34,319 nucleotides of DNA from JANMQK01 sp031370485 (GTDB lineage Bacteria > Acidobacteriota > Polarisedimenticolia > Gp22-AA2): the NCBI GenBank assembly GCA_031370485.1, contig JANMQK010000147.1:1-34319 (forward strand). The letters are read 5' to 3'. Positions 22,890-30,844 of the stretch are shown one piece after another. The notes under the pieces are model-generated. The model was not told where the DNA came from. It worked only from the letters and a program-made list of their open reading frames with translations, and did not search any database. Positions within the stretch are counted from its first letter, which is position 1. Each line of letters opens with the position of its first letter. The position numbers and the translations under genes are program-made.

Positions 22890-25241
22890 ATGAACCGCAC
22901 CCATCGATCGTCTGTACGCATGCCGGCAAGGATCGGCGTGTGGCTCGCCGCGGCCTGCGCGGCGCTCGCGCTCCTGCCCTCCGGAGCGCCGCGCCCCGCC
23001 CTGGCGGCCGACCGCGCCCCGCTGAACGCGCCGGCGGACCTCCCCGGCCCCCCGCAGGGCGCCCCGGCGATCGGATTCCTGGCCGCCTCGCGCGAGGCCG
23101 AGGCCCGGTCCGAGCGGATCTTCCTCGGTACGCCGGCGCCCGCGCGGGCGAGGGCCTGGCTCCGGGCCCTGACGGAGGAGCCCCACGTCGCGGGGACCCC
23201 CGCCGACAAGAGGTCCGCGGAGTATGTCCGCGACCGCCTGAAGGAGTTCGGCCTGCAGGCGGAGATCAACACCTACGAGGTCCTGCTCAATTACCCGAAA
23301 TCGGTGTCGCTGCGGATGCTCCAGCCGGAGCAGGCCGATCTCTCCCTGCGCGAGGCCGGCGACCCCCGCGACAAGGACTCCTACAGCGGGGATGTCTACC
23401 CGGCGTTTCACGGGTACGGCGCCGAGGGGACCGCGACCGGCCAGGTGGTGTACGCGAACTACGGCACGCGCGAGGACTTCGAGCGGCTCGACACGGCCGG
23501 CGTGTCGGCCGAGGGGCGGATTGTCATCGTGCGTTACGGCAAGAACTTCCGCGGCCTCAAGGTCAAGGAGGCGCAGGATCGCGGCGCGCGCGGCATGCTG
23601 ATCTACTCAGACCCTCAGGATGACGGCTACGTCAAGGGGGACGTCTATCCCGACGGTCCGATGCGGCCCTCTTCGGCGATCCAGAGGGGGTCCGTGCAGT
23701 TCCTGTCCCAGGGCCCGGGCGATCCGTCGACCCCCGGCTACGCCTCGACACGCGGGGCGCGCCGGGCGCAGCGGGATGCAATGACGGGGATTCCCCGCAT
23801 CCCCTCCCTGCCGCTGTCCTGGGGCGAGGCCTCGAAGATCCTGAAAGCCCTCGCGGGCGAGCGGGTTCCCGACGACTGGCAGGGCGGTCTGCCGTTCGCC
23901 TATCACCTCGGCCCGGGTCCCGCCGAGGTGGCGATGAGCGTGACGATGGACTACGCCGTCCGGCCGATCTGGAACATCATCGCCACGATCCCCGGCACCG
24001 TCGAGACGGCGCGGCAGGTGATCCTCGGGAATCACCGCGACGCCTGGACCTACGGCGCGGTCGATCCGAATTCGGGCACCGCCTCGTTTCTCGAAACGGC
24101 CCGCGGGCTGGGCGCGGCGCTCAAGGAAGGCTGGAAGCCGCGGCGCACCCTCATTCTCGCCTCGTGGGACGCCGAGGAGTACGGGCTCGTCGGCTCGACG
24201 GAGTGGGTGGAGGACCGCCTGGACTCCCTCCAGCAAAACGGCGTGGCCTACATCAACCTCGATTCGTCGGTCACGGGCGGGGACCTGGACGTCGAGGGGA
24301 TCCCCTCGCTGCGCGACCTGGTCGTCGAGGTGGCGGGAGGTCTGACGGACCCCCGGCTCGGCACGAGCCTCCTCGAAGCCTGGCGCTCGCGGCTCCACCG
24401 CGAGTGGGCGAAGACCGAGCCACCCTGCCTAGGGGAAGCCTCGGCCCGGTTCGACTTGCGCCTCGGGCCGCTCGGCTCGGGGTCCGACTACACCGCGTTT
24501 ATCGACCACGCCGGAGTCGCGAGTCTCAACTTCTCCTTCAACGGACCGTACGGCGTCTACCATTCGATCTACGACAACATTTTCTGGATGGAGCACTTCG
24601 GCGATCCGGAGTTCCTGTACCACACGCTGGCGTCCCGTTTCTACGGGCTCATCGCGATGCGGCTCGCCGCGGCCGAGATCGTCCCTCTCCGCTACGGCGC
24701 CTACGGAGCGGCGCTGGCGGCGGAGCTGACCGACCTCGAACGGGACACCCTGCGGCAGCTCCGCATGTGGCGGGCGGCGAGCGAAGGGGCGGGCCCCGCC
24801 GATCCGGGATCCGCGTCCGCGGTCGAGGGGCGCAGGAAACCGGCGCTCGATCCCGACTTCACGCCCATCCGGGAGGCGATCCGGCGGCTCGGCGACGCCG
24901 CCGAGGCGCTCGACCGGGCGGTCGAGCGGCTTCAAGAGGCGACGCAGGGCCGCACCGACCCGTCCCTGCTTCCCCGCCTGAACGAGGCGCTGGTCGGAGT
25001 CGAGCGCGCCTTTCTCGATGCGCGCGGCCTGCCGGGGCGGCCGTGGTTCCGGCACATGCTCTACGCGCCGGGTTTGACCACGGGATACGCCTCCTGGCCC
25101 TTCCCCGGTGTCGTCCAGGCCCTCAAGGAACGGGACCCCGCGGCGCTCGAGGCACAGATGCGTGCACTTCTCGAGCGGCTGAAGGCGGGCATGGAGCGGA
25201 TCGATCAGGCGCGCCGGCTGGCGGAGGGCGCCTCCCCCTGA
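22890..25241 (+). CDS. M28 family zinc peptidase, glutamate carboxypeptidase II type
   Basis: A 783-residue exported protein with AGGAGG 5 bases before ATG. A signal peptide (about residues 1-38) precedes a region with an inserted PA domain (about 180-300: GQVVYANYGTREDFERLDTA, GARGMLIYSDPQDDGY). The M28 catalytic core has His382 in NHRDAW, Asp392 in GAVDPNSG, general base Glu429 and ligand Glu430 in WDAEEYGLVGS, Asp458 in INLDSSVTGG and His558 in GVYHSIYDN. The spacing of first His, bridging Asp, Glu pair and last His (10, 47-48 and 176 residues from the first His) is that of human glutamate carboxypeptidase II. A C-terminal helical segment from about 640 (RRLGDAAEALDRAVERLQEA) matches the transferrin-receptor-like dimerisation domain. 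It should be a periplasmic or secreted di-zinc exopeptidase. Confidence 0.94.
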   Translation: MNRTHRSSVRMPARIGVWLAAACAALALLPSGAPRPALAADRAPLNAPADLPGPPQGAPAIGFLAASREAEARSERIFLGTPAPARARAWLRALTEEPHVAGTPADKRSAEYVRDRLKEFGLQAEINTYEVLLNYPKSVSLRMLQPEQADLSLREAGDPRDKDSYSGDVYPAFHGYGAEGTATGQVVYANYGTREDFERLDTAGVSAEGRIVIVRYGKNFRGLKVKEAQDRGARGMLIYSDPQDDGYVKGDVYPDGPMRPSSAIQRGSVQFLSQGPGDPSTPGYASTRGARRAQRDAMTGIPRIPSLPLSWGEASKILKALAGERVPDDWQGGLPFAYHLGPGPAEVAMSVTMDYAVRPIWNIIATIPGTVETARQVILGNHRDAWTYGAVDPNSGTASFLETARGLGAALKEGWKPRRTLILASWDAEEYGLVGSTEWVEDRLDSLQQNGVAYINLDSSVTGGDLDVEGIPSLRDLVVEVAGGLTDPRLGTSLLEAWRSRLHREWAKTEPPCLGEASARFDLRLGPLGSGSDYTAFIDHAGVASLNFSFNGPYGVYHSIYDNIFWMEHFGDPEFLYHTLASRFYGLIAMRLAAAEIVPLRYGAYGAALAAELTDLERDTLRQLRMWRAASEGAGPADPGSASAVEGRRKPALDPDFTPIREAIRRLGDAAEALDRAVERLQEATQGRTDPSLLPRLNEALVGVERAFLDARGLPGRPWFRHMLYAPGLTTGYASWPFPGVVQALKERDPAALEAQMRALLERLKAGMERIDQARRLAEGASP

Positions 25242-25251
25242 AGCGCGGGAC

Positions 25252-26592
25252 CTACCAGGCGTGCCGGACCTGCCGCAGGATCTCGCGGAGGGTCGGGCGC
25301 TTCCCGTACATCAGCAGCCCGAGCCTGAAGAGCGCTCCGGAGACGCGGATCGCGAGGTACACCCCCCCGGCGAGGAGGATCACCGCCACCAGAAAGTCCC
25401 ACAACGCGACCTGCCCGGTCCCGAGCCGCAGCATCATCGTGATCGGCGAGGTCAGGGGAAACCAGCCGAGCCCGCGCGCGATCCAGCCGTTCGGCTGATC
25501 GAAGATCACGATCCAGGTGAGCGCCGGCGGCAGCACGGTCATGAGCGACCAGATCGCGGCGAACTGCTGGGTCTCACGCGCGTTCGATCCCAGCGCCCCG
25601 GTCCCGGTCATCAGGCTGCCGATCATGAGGTAGCCCAGCACGAAGAAGACAAGGCAACCCGCGAACAGCTTGAAATCGAGAAGCGCCAGGGCCGCGGCCG
25701 CCAGCAGGCTGGTCGCCATCGTCGCGACCGACAGCCAGACCGCGAGTTGCAGGAGTCCCGCCGCGCCGAGGCCCAGGAGCTTCCCGAACAACAGCTGGTC
25801 CGGACGCACGGAGGAGAGGATCACCTCGATCACCCGGTTCTCCTTCTCCTCCGAGACCCCCTGCAGCAGGTATCCCGCGCTGGTCATCAGCGACATCAGG
25901 AGGAGGATTCCGAAGACCCCGGGGATCGCCAGTTTGGCGATGCGCGACGTCCTGTCGAACGGCCCGATGCTGCCGTCCTCGCGCAGGACGAACGACTCGG
26001 AGGCCGCCTGGACGATCGGCTGCTCGATACGCTCGATCATCCCGTCGGGGACCTTCCCGGCGAGAAGCGACCGCCCGAGCAGCGACTCGAGCGCCTCCCG
26101 GGCCCGCGCCCGCCCGATGTTGAGCGGCGCGTCCGCCGGCTGGTAGTTCTCGACTCCGCCGAGTTTGACGTAGTCGGCGGGGACAAGGTAGAAGCGCTCG
26201 ATGTCCCCGCTCCGGAGCGCGTCGAGCGCTTTCTCGCGCGACGGGAACGGGCGGAAATTGACGCGGGCGGTCGTCTCTTCCAGGAAGGCCTTGGCGGCGC
26301 CCGACGCGCGGGGGGCCAGCCGTCCCGCCAGCTCCTGCGCCTCCTTCAACGCCGCCGCGCCGCTGTCCTGCACCGATTCGGCCTGATCGAGCCGCACGAC
26401 ACCGGCCAGGTCGACCAGCCCGATGTCCTTCTTGATGGCGCCGCTCTGCGCCATGAACAGGGCCGGCAGGAGTCCCACCGCGCCGAAATAGATCGCCGCG
26501 AAAAAAGGCATTCCGAACGTGACGATGAGGTACGACTTCCGCTTGACCGTGGAAAGGAACTCCCGGCCCGCCACCACCCCGATCCGGTTCAC
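25252..26592 (-). CDS. ABC-2 type transporter permease (NatB-like)
   Basis: A 446-residue membrane protein from GTG 26592, whose GTGA overlaps the stop of the ATPase gene. After one N-terminal helix (VTFGMPFFAAIYFGAVGLLP, about residues 22-45) there is a large extracytoplasmic domain of around 190 residues (FRPFPSREKALDAL, IERFYLVPADYVKLGGVENY). Then five to six helices follow, starting with IPGVFGILLLMSLMTSAGYL and including the conserved cytoplasmic stretch EEKENRVIEVILSSVRPDQL. This is the ABC2_membrane_3 layout of NatB and related exporters. The last residues (RLGLLMYGKRPTLREILRQV) are a typical cytoplasmic tail. Substrate unknown; sodium or a hydrophobic compound is possible by family. 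Convergent with the M28 gene with 10 bp between stops. Confidence 0.88.
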   Translation of the reverse strand: MNRIGVVAGREFLSTVKRKSYLIVTFGMPFFAAIYFGAVGLLPALFMAQSGAIKKDIGLVDLAGVVRLDQAESVQDSGAAALKEAQELAGRLAPRASGAAKAFLEETTARVNFRPFPSREKALDALRSGDIERFYLVPADYVKLGGVENYQPADAPLNIGRARAREALESLLGRSLLAGKVPDGMIERIEQPIVQAASESFVLREDGSIGPFDRTSRIAKLAIPGVFGILLLMSLMTSAGYLLQGVSEEKENRVIEVILSSVRPDQLLFGKLLGLGAAGLLQLAVWLSVATMATSLLAAAALALLDFKLFAGCLVFFVLGYLMIGSLMTGTGALGSNARETQQFAAIWSLMTVLPPALTWIVIFDQPNGWIARGLGWFPLTSPITMMLRLGTGQVALWDFLVAVILLAGGVYLAIRVSGALFRLGLLMYGKRPTLREILRQVRHAW

Positions 26593-27503
26593 GCCTCCCC
26601 CCTCGATTCGGCCGCCCGCACCGTGCGCACGAATATCTCCTCGACCGGAGTCCGGGCCACCTCGAAATGCTCCACGGCGATCCGCCTCTGGACGAGCAGA
26701 TCCATCAGCTCCCGGGGCGCCGAGCCGGGCTTCAGGACGACACGGCTCAGCCCGCCCTGCTTTTCCACGCGATCCACCATCGGGAACCCGGCCAGGTCGC
26801 CGTCCACGTCGACCAAAACCGCGGCCTCGCCGTGCTGGCGGCGGATCTCCTCGAGGTTGCCGTACAGGACGAGGCGTCCCCGGTTCATCATCGCCACCCT
26901 GTCGCACATCGTCTCGACCATCGGCATCTGGTGGGTCGAGAGGATGACGATGGAGCCGGCCTGGCTCCTTTCGCGCAGCAGGTCCTTGATCAGCACGGTG
27001 TTCAGCGGATCGAGCCCCGAAAGCGGCTCGTCCATCACCAGAATAGCCGGCTCGTGCAGGAGCGTGCCCGCGATCTGGACCTTCTGCTGATTCCCCTTGG
27101 AGAGCTCGTCGATCCGGCGGGAGGCGACGTCGGGAAGCCCCACCTTCTCGAGCCAGGCGTGCGCCCGGCCGCGGGCCGTCTTCCGGTCGAGCCCCTTGAG
27201 CATGCCGAAATAGATGAGGACATCCTGCACCTTCTCCTTCCGATAGAGGCCGCGCTCCTCCGGGAGGTAGCCGATCCGATCGCTGTCCGCGGGGCCGATC
27301 GGCTTGCCGTCGATCAGAATCTCCCCGGTGTCGGGGAGCAGGATGCTCATGAGCATCCGGATGAGGGTCGTCTTGCCGGCGCCGTTCGGGCCGAGCAGGC
27401 CGAACACCTCGCCGGAGCGCACGTCAAACGTCACATCGTCCACCGCCACGGTCGTGGCGTAGCTCTTCCGAAGGTGGGAGAAGGACAACGTCATCACGGA
27501 CAT
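26589..27503 (-). CDS. ABC transporter ATP-binding protein (NatA-like)
   Basis: A 304-residue cytosolic ATPase with GAGGGG 7 bases before ATG. Walker A is GPNGAGKTT (38-46), the signature is LSKGNQQK (134 onward), Walker B ILVMDEPLSGLDP (from 154) and the H-loop His191 in LSTHQM. The Q-loop region reads IGYLPEERGLYRK, a form common in NatA/YhaQ-type ATPases. The last 90 residues (after GRLVLYGNLEEIRR) form the DUF4162-like C-terminal domain common in ABC-2 exporters. It energises the permease encoded directly downstream. It is transcribed divergently from the kamA-like gene; the 125-base region between them holds an inverted repeat. Confidence 0.93.
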   Translation of the reverse strand: MSVMTLSFSHLRKSYATTVAVDDVTFDVRSGEVFGLLGPNGAGKTTLIRMLMSILLPDTGEILIDGKPIGPADSDRIGYLPEERGLYRKEKVQDVLIYFGMLKGLDRKTARGRAHAWLEKVGLPDVASRRIDELSKGNQQKVQIAGTLLHEPAILVMDEPLSGLDPLNTVLIKDLLRERSQAGSIVILSTHQMPMVETMCDRVAMMNRGRLVLYGNLEEIRRQHGEAAVLVDVDGDLAGFPMVDRVEKQGGLSRVVLKPGSAPRELMDLLVQRRIAVEHFEVARTPVEEIFVRTVRAAESRGEA

Positions 27504-27563
27504 CAGGACGCCCCTCTGGTTCCGGCTGAAAAGGAACGTGGATTATAGCCTGTCCCCGCCAGG

Positions 27564-27587
27564 GGGTGCCGCCGCCTTGCGGCACCC
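27564..27587. repeat. 9-bp stem-loop in the divergent ABC / kamA-like intergenic region
   Basis: GGGTGCCGC-CGCCTT-GCGGCACCC is a perfect 9-bp inverted repeat with a 6-base loop. It lies 60 bases from the ATPase start and 41 bases from the KamA start. Because the flanking genes diverge it is not an ordinary terminator; an operator or a leader hairpin are the options. Confidence 0.5.
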
Positions 27588-27628
27588 GCCGGATCCTGCG
27601 AGAATGGAGCCGTTCAGGAGATAGAGTC

Positions 27629-29008
27629 ATGGACAAGGCGACGCCCCGGAGCGCCGCGGCCGCGAAAGCGGTCCGACCCGCAGCCCAGCCGTTCCGCTAC
27701 CCGCTGGCCCGGCCGTTCGTCGAGCCGGACTGGCGCCGACTGCCCGCCTATAAAGATGTCACCGCGGCCGAGTGGGAAAGCGCCCTCTGGCAGCGCAAGC
27801 ACACGGTCAAGAACCTCAAGGAGCTGCGAAAGGTGTATGGAGCGCTCATCCCCGAGTCACTGCTCCTCAGCATCGAGCGCGACCAGCGGGAGCGCGCCAC
27901 CATGTCGCTGCTCCTTCCACCCCAGATGCTGAACACCATGAACGACGGCGATCTCTGGTCCGACCCGGTAAGGCGCTACATGCTGCCGGCATTCGACGAC
28001 CGCGAACCTCTATGGCCGAGTCACCCGAAGGCCCAGCGCGACTCGCTGCACGAGGCCGAGATGTGGGCGGTCGAGGGCCTGACCCACCGGTATCCGACCA
28101 AGGTGCTGGCGGAGCTGCTGTCGACCTGCCCGCAATACTGCGGCCACTGCACCCGGATGGACCTGGTCGGCAACGATGTCCCGCAGGTCGAGAAGCTGCG
28201 CTTTGAGATTCCCCAGAAGGACCGCTACGCCAGCATCCTCGAATATTTGCGCAAGACCCCTTCGGTGCGGGACGTGGTGGTCTCGGGAGGGGATGTCGCC
28301 AACCTGCCCATCGGAGTCCTGGAAAAGTTCGTCGGATCCCTGATGGATCTGCCGAACATCCGGGACATCCGCCTGGCCACGAAGGGGCTGATGGGGCTGC
28401 CGCAGCACTTCTTGCAGGACGACGTCCTCAAGGGGCTCGAGCGGCTGGCTCGCAAGGCGCGGGAACGGGGAGTGGATCTCGCGGTCCACACGCACGTCAA
28501 CCACGCGGAATCGCTCACGCCCCTCGTGGCAAAAGCGGTCCGGAAGCTCCTCGACATGGGGTACCGCGACGTGCGCAACCAGGGGGTGCTGCTGCGCGGC
28601 GTCAACGACAGCCAGGAGGCGCTTCTCGAGCTCTGCTTCACACTGCTCGATCACGCGAAAATCATGCCGTACTACTTCTATCAGTGCGACATGATCCCCA
28701 ACTCCGAGCACTGGCGTCTGGCCGTGCACGAGGCCCAGCAGCTGCAGCACGACATCATGGGATACCTTCCGGGCTTCGCGACGCCGCGAATCGTTTGCGA
28801 TGTCCCGTTTGTCGGGAAGCGCTGGGTGAACCAGGTGAAGGAGTACGACCGCGACAAGGGGATCACCTACTGGACCAAGAACTATCGCACCGGGATCGAG
28901 GCCGACGACCCCGGGGCGCTGACCCGCAAGTACGAGTACTACGATCCGGTTTACACCCTTCCCGAATCGGGGCAGGCCTGGTGGCGCGGCCAGATCAAGC
29001 CGTCCTGA
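27629..29008 (+). CDS. KamA family radical SAM protein (lysine 2,3-aminomutase-like)
   Basis: A 459-residue cytosolic protein from ATG 27629, preceded by CAGGAG with an 8-base spacer. The radical SAM cluster motif is C167-PQY-C171-GH-C174. Downstream are VVVSGGDVANLP, HTHVNHAESLTPLVAKAV, VRNQGVLLRGVND and the KamA hallmark PYYFYQCDMIPNSEHWR. The two aspartates that hold the lysine side chain in lysine 2,3-aminomutase have counterparts in Asp354 (QCDMIP) and Asp391 (VCDVPFVGK). The PLP-binding lysine corresponds to Lys397, but the loop is DVPFVGK instead of DAPGGGGK, one residue shorter and without the Gly run. The N-terminal arm of about 110 residues (LRKVYGALIPESLLLSIERD) is typical of the family. 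It may act on lysine, glutamate or another amino acid; the substrate is not predictable from the motifs. Confidence 0.85.
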   Translation: MDKATPRSAAAAKAVRPAAQPFRYPLARPFVEPDWRRLPAYKDVTAAEWESALWQRKHTVKNLKELRKVYGALIPESLLLSIERDQRERATMSLLLPPQMLNTMNDGDLWSDPVRRYMLPAFDDREPLWPSHPKAQRDSLHEAEMWAVEGLTHRYPTKVLAELLSTCPQYCGHCTRMDLVGNDVPQVEKLRFEIPQKDRYASILEYLRKTPSVRDVVVSGGDVANLPIGVLEKFVGSLMDLPNIRDIRLATKGLMGLPQHFLQDDVLKGLERLARKARERGVDLAVHTHVNHAESLTPLVAKAVRKLLDMGYRDVRNQGVLLRGVNDSQEALLELCFTLLDHAKIMPYYFYQCDMIPNSEHWRLAVHEAQQLQHDIMGYLPGFATPRIVCDVPFVGKRWVNQVKEYDRDKGITYWTKNYRTGIEADDPGALTRKYEYYDPVYTLPESGQAWWRGQIKPS

Positions 29009-29058
29009 GCCGATTCACGGACGGTGTCTCCCGATCGCGCTGTGGTAGACTTTGCCGC

Positions 29059-29070
29059 CCTCCCGGGAGG
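29059..29070. repeat. 12-bp perfect palindrome upstream of the tRNA gene
   Basis: CCTCCCGGGAGG is self-complementary over 12 bases. It lies between a TAGACT -10-like hexamer (29046-29051) and the tRNA 5' end (29085). It could be an operator, or chance in GC-rich sequence. Confidence 0.4.
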
Positions 29071-29084
29071 ACGCGACGGGATGT

Positions 29085-29161
29085 GCGCCCATAGCTCAGC
29101 TGGATAGAGCGTCGGACTACGAATCCGAAGGTCGCAAGTTCGAGTCTTGCTGGGCGCACCA
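29085..29161 (+). tRNA. tRNA-Arg (anticodon ACG)
   Basis: A full cloverleaf of 77 bases with encoded CCA. The acceptor arms GCGCCCA and TGGGCGC pair perfectly over 7 bp. The D arm is GCTC/GAGC, the anticodon arm TCGGA/TCCGA with loop CTACGAA (anticodon ACG, read as ICG after deamination) and the T arm GCAAG/CTTGC with loop TTCGAGT. The discriminator base is A. It reads CGT/CGC/CGA arginine codons. It sits alone between kamA-like and tonB-like genes, with no second tRNA or integrase nearby. Confidence 0.97.
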
Positions 29162-29402
29162 CTCCCCGCCCCCAACCCTGACCCCGACCCCGCGCGCCGC
29201 GGCGCCTGCTCCGCGCCCTCATGCGGTGCCGGCTCACCAGAGCGCGACACCTCGTTGGCCATTCCAGAGACGCTTGACGGTACTGTCTGGTCCGTAGCAC
29301 GGTCGGCCCGGCGGAATGGCGACCGGCCCCGGATCTAGCCTGCACCGGCCGTCCGGGACCGTGGCCGGGCCGGCTCTCCCAATCCTGAGCCGCGGAGGTC
29401 CC

Positions 29403-30212
29403 ATGGACAACGCCCCCCTTTTCAAGGACCTGATCGTTTCACGTCGGTCATTAGCGGGACCGTCTGTCCGGCGGGCCGCGGCGATCGCCGCCGCCATCTC
29501 ACTGCACCTGGGCCTCCTCGGCGTCCTGGTGCTGGCTCCGTTCCTTGCACTCGAAATCATGGACCCCCCGAAGGCGAAGAGCTTCGAGGTGACACTCAGG
29601 CAACCTTCCGGCATCGTCCGCCAACCGTCGGCCGGCGGGGGGCAAAGGGGCCCGATCCGAAGGGGAGGCGGCGCGGTTCGCAAACCGGTCCAGCCCGCGG
29701 CCATCCCGATCGATCCCCCTGCCCCCGCCGGCCGTCCAGCGCCCGACTTTGCGCTCGCCGCCCCGGACGATCCGATCCCCGGCGCGCCTTCCGGTCCGGG
29801 GATCCCCGAGGGGACGGACGATCCGACGGCCGGCCCCGGAGACTGCCCCGGGTGCACCGGACCCGGCAGTGGACCCGGCGGCCCGGGAGACGGCCATGGA
29901 CCGGCTGTCCTCCAGGAATGGGATCCGCGTGTTACACGCCCGATCCTGATCCCCGAAAGCCGCGCGCTGCCGAAGTACCCCGACCTGGCGCGCAGGGCCA
30001 GGCTGCAGGGGACGGTCATCCTGCTTATCGTCATCGAGAGCGACGGCAGCGTGGGCGAGGTGGAGGTGGTGCGGTCGCCCGATCAGAGATGGGGCTTCGA
30101 CCTCGCGGCGATCGAGGCGGTCAAGCAATGGCGATACAGGCCCGCCCTGATGCAGGGCCGGGCCGTCGCCGTCCAGTCGCAGGTCTTCGTGGAGTTCGTG
30201 CTCGCCTTCTGA
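29403..30212 (+). CDS. TonB family energy transducer
   Basis: A 269-residue protein from ATG 29403 with GCGGAGG 4 bases upstream. A short cytoplasmic start is followed by one transmembrane helix (about 24-50, AAAISLHLGLLGVLVLAPFL), a long Pro/Gly-rich periplasmic spacer (residues 60-185, including PPAPAGRPAP and a Gly/Pro run with two Cys in DCPGCTG), and a TonB C-terminal domain from about 190: LPKYPDLARRARLQGTVILL, ESDGSVGEVEVV, AIEAVKQWRYRPALMQGRAV, ending VFVEFVLAF. Such proteins couple the proton motive force through ExbB/ExbD to outer-membrane receptors. ExbBD and a receptor are not encoded in the window. Between the tRNA and this gene (29162-29402) I see no other gene. Confidence 0.88.
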   Translation: MDNAPLFKDLIVSRRSLAGPSVRRAAAIAAAISLHLGLLGVLVLAPFLALEIMDPPKAKSFEVTLRQPSGIVRQPSAGGGQRGPIRRGGGAVRKPVQPAAIPIDPPAPAGRPAPDFALAAPDDPIPGAPSGPGIPEGTDDPTAGPGDCPGCTGPGSGPGGPGDGHGPAVLQEWDPRVTRPILIPESRALPKYPDLARRARLQGTVILLIVIESDGSVGEVEVVRSPDQRWGFDLAAIEAVKQWRYRPALMQGRAVAVQSQVFVEFVLAF

Positions 30213-30316
30213 GCGTGCGGGCGGACTGACAGCGATCCGCGGCCCGGCGTCAGCAAGTGTCGGTCGGCAGCCATTGAGCCGTAAGAGATTGGAGCGGTCT
30301 CATTTCTGTAACTTCC

Positions 30317-30344
30317 TTGACTGCCCTTCCGTCTCCTGCATATT
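30317..30344 (+). promoter_or_regulatory. Sigma70-type promoter for the cupredoxin-like gene
   Basis: TTGACT (30317-30322, 5 of 6) and CATATT (30339-30344, 4 of 6) with a 16-base spacer. Transcription would start about 15 bases before ATG 30367, leaving a leader that is almost only the GAGGAGGGAG ribosome site. Confidence 0.55.
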
Positions 30345-30366
30345 TCAGCGTGAGGAGGGAGAGCCC

Positions 30367-30801
30367 ATGCGACTCAACACCCTGAAGTCATTTGTGCTCG
30401 TCGGAGTAATACTGGCCGTGGGCGGGGCATCGGTTCCGCGCGCGGAGCAGCAGGATCAGAAACAACGCGCGAAGCCCAGCCGCCCGGCGGTCGCCGCGAA
30501 GGCGACGACACCCAACCAGGCCATGGCGATCAAGAAGTTCCAGGTCACGGCCTCCGAAGGGAAGATCGTTCCCAATACCATCCGGGTGAAGAAGGGGGAA
30601 CGCGTTCGCATCACGTTCGTCAGCCGGGATGCGTCCTACGGCATCAAGTTCAAGGACTTCGAGCTGAAGGACAAGGTCAGCGCGGAGAAGCCCACGGTCG
30701 TCGAGTTCACACCTACGACGAGCGGCTCGTTCCCCTTCCGCTGCACGCGGACCTGGGGCTTCAAGCACTGGAGCAACAACGGCACGCTGATGGTCGAGTA
30801 G
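30367..30801 (+). CDS. Secreted cupredoxin-like protein with degenerate copper site
   Basis: A 144-residue protein from ATG 30367 with GAGGAGGGAG upstream; the frame extends further 5' but across the promoter. The signal peptide covers residues 1-26 (LKSFVLVGVILAVGGASVPRA), followed by a Lys/Ala/Pro linker. Residues 54-144 have the cupredoxin (COX2/plastocyanin) pattern: IKKFQVTASEGKIVPNTIRV, KKGERVRITFVSRD, VVEFTPTTSGSFPFRCTRTW, HWSNNGTLMVE. In the CuA-type arrangement C-x3-C-x3-H-x2-M the positions read Cys126, Trp130, His134 and Asn137, and the upstream His is Tyr91. Only Cys126 and His134 remain, so copper binding is either different or lost. A redox, sensing or structural periplasmic role is possible. 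It converges with the thioesterase gene. Confidence 0.78.
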   Translation: MRLNTLKSFVLVGVILAVGGASVPRAEQQDQKQRAKPSRPAVAAKATTPNQAMAIKKFQVTASEGKIVPNTIRVKKGERVRITFVSRDASYGIKFKDFELKDKVSAEKPTVVEFTPTTSGSFPFRCTRTWGFKHWSNNGTLMVE

Positions 30802-30826
30802 TCCGGGCCAATTCCGGCCCTGATCG

Positions 30827-30844
30827 GCCCCGGGGAACCGGGGC
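30827..30844. terminator. GC hairpin with GNRA tetraloop between convergent genes
   Basis: GCCCCGG-GGAA-CCGGGGC is a perfect 7-bp stem closed by a GGAA tetraloop. It lies 25 bases after the cupredoxin stop and directly abuts the thioesterase stop (30845). The design is the same as the hairpin at 1331-1348. Confidence 0.6.

Noticed and set aside
29085..29402. tRNA as an integration site for a mobile element
   Set aside because: No integrase, no duplicated tRNA 3' end and no change in gene character follow the tRNA.
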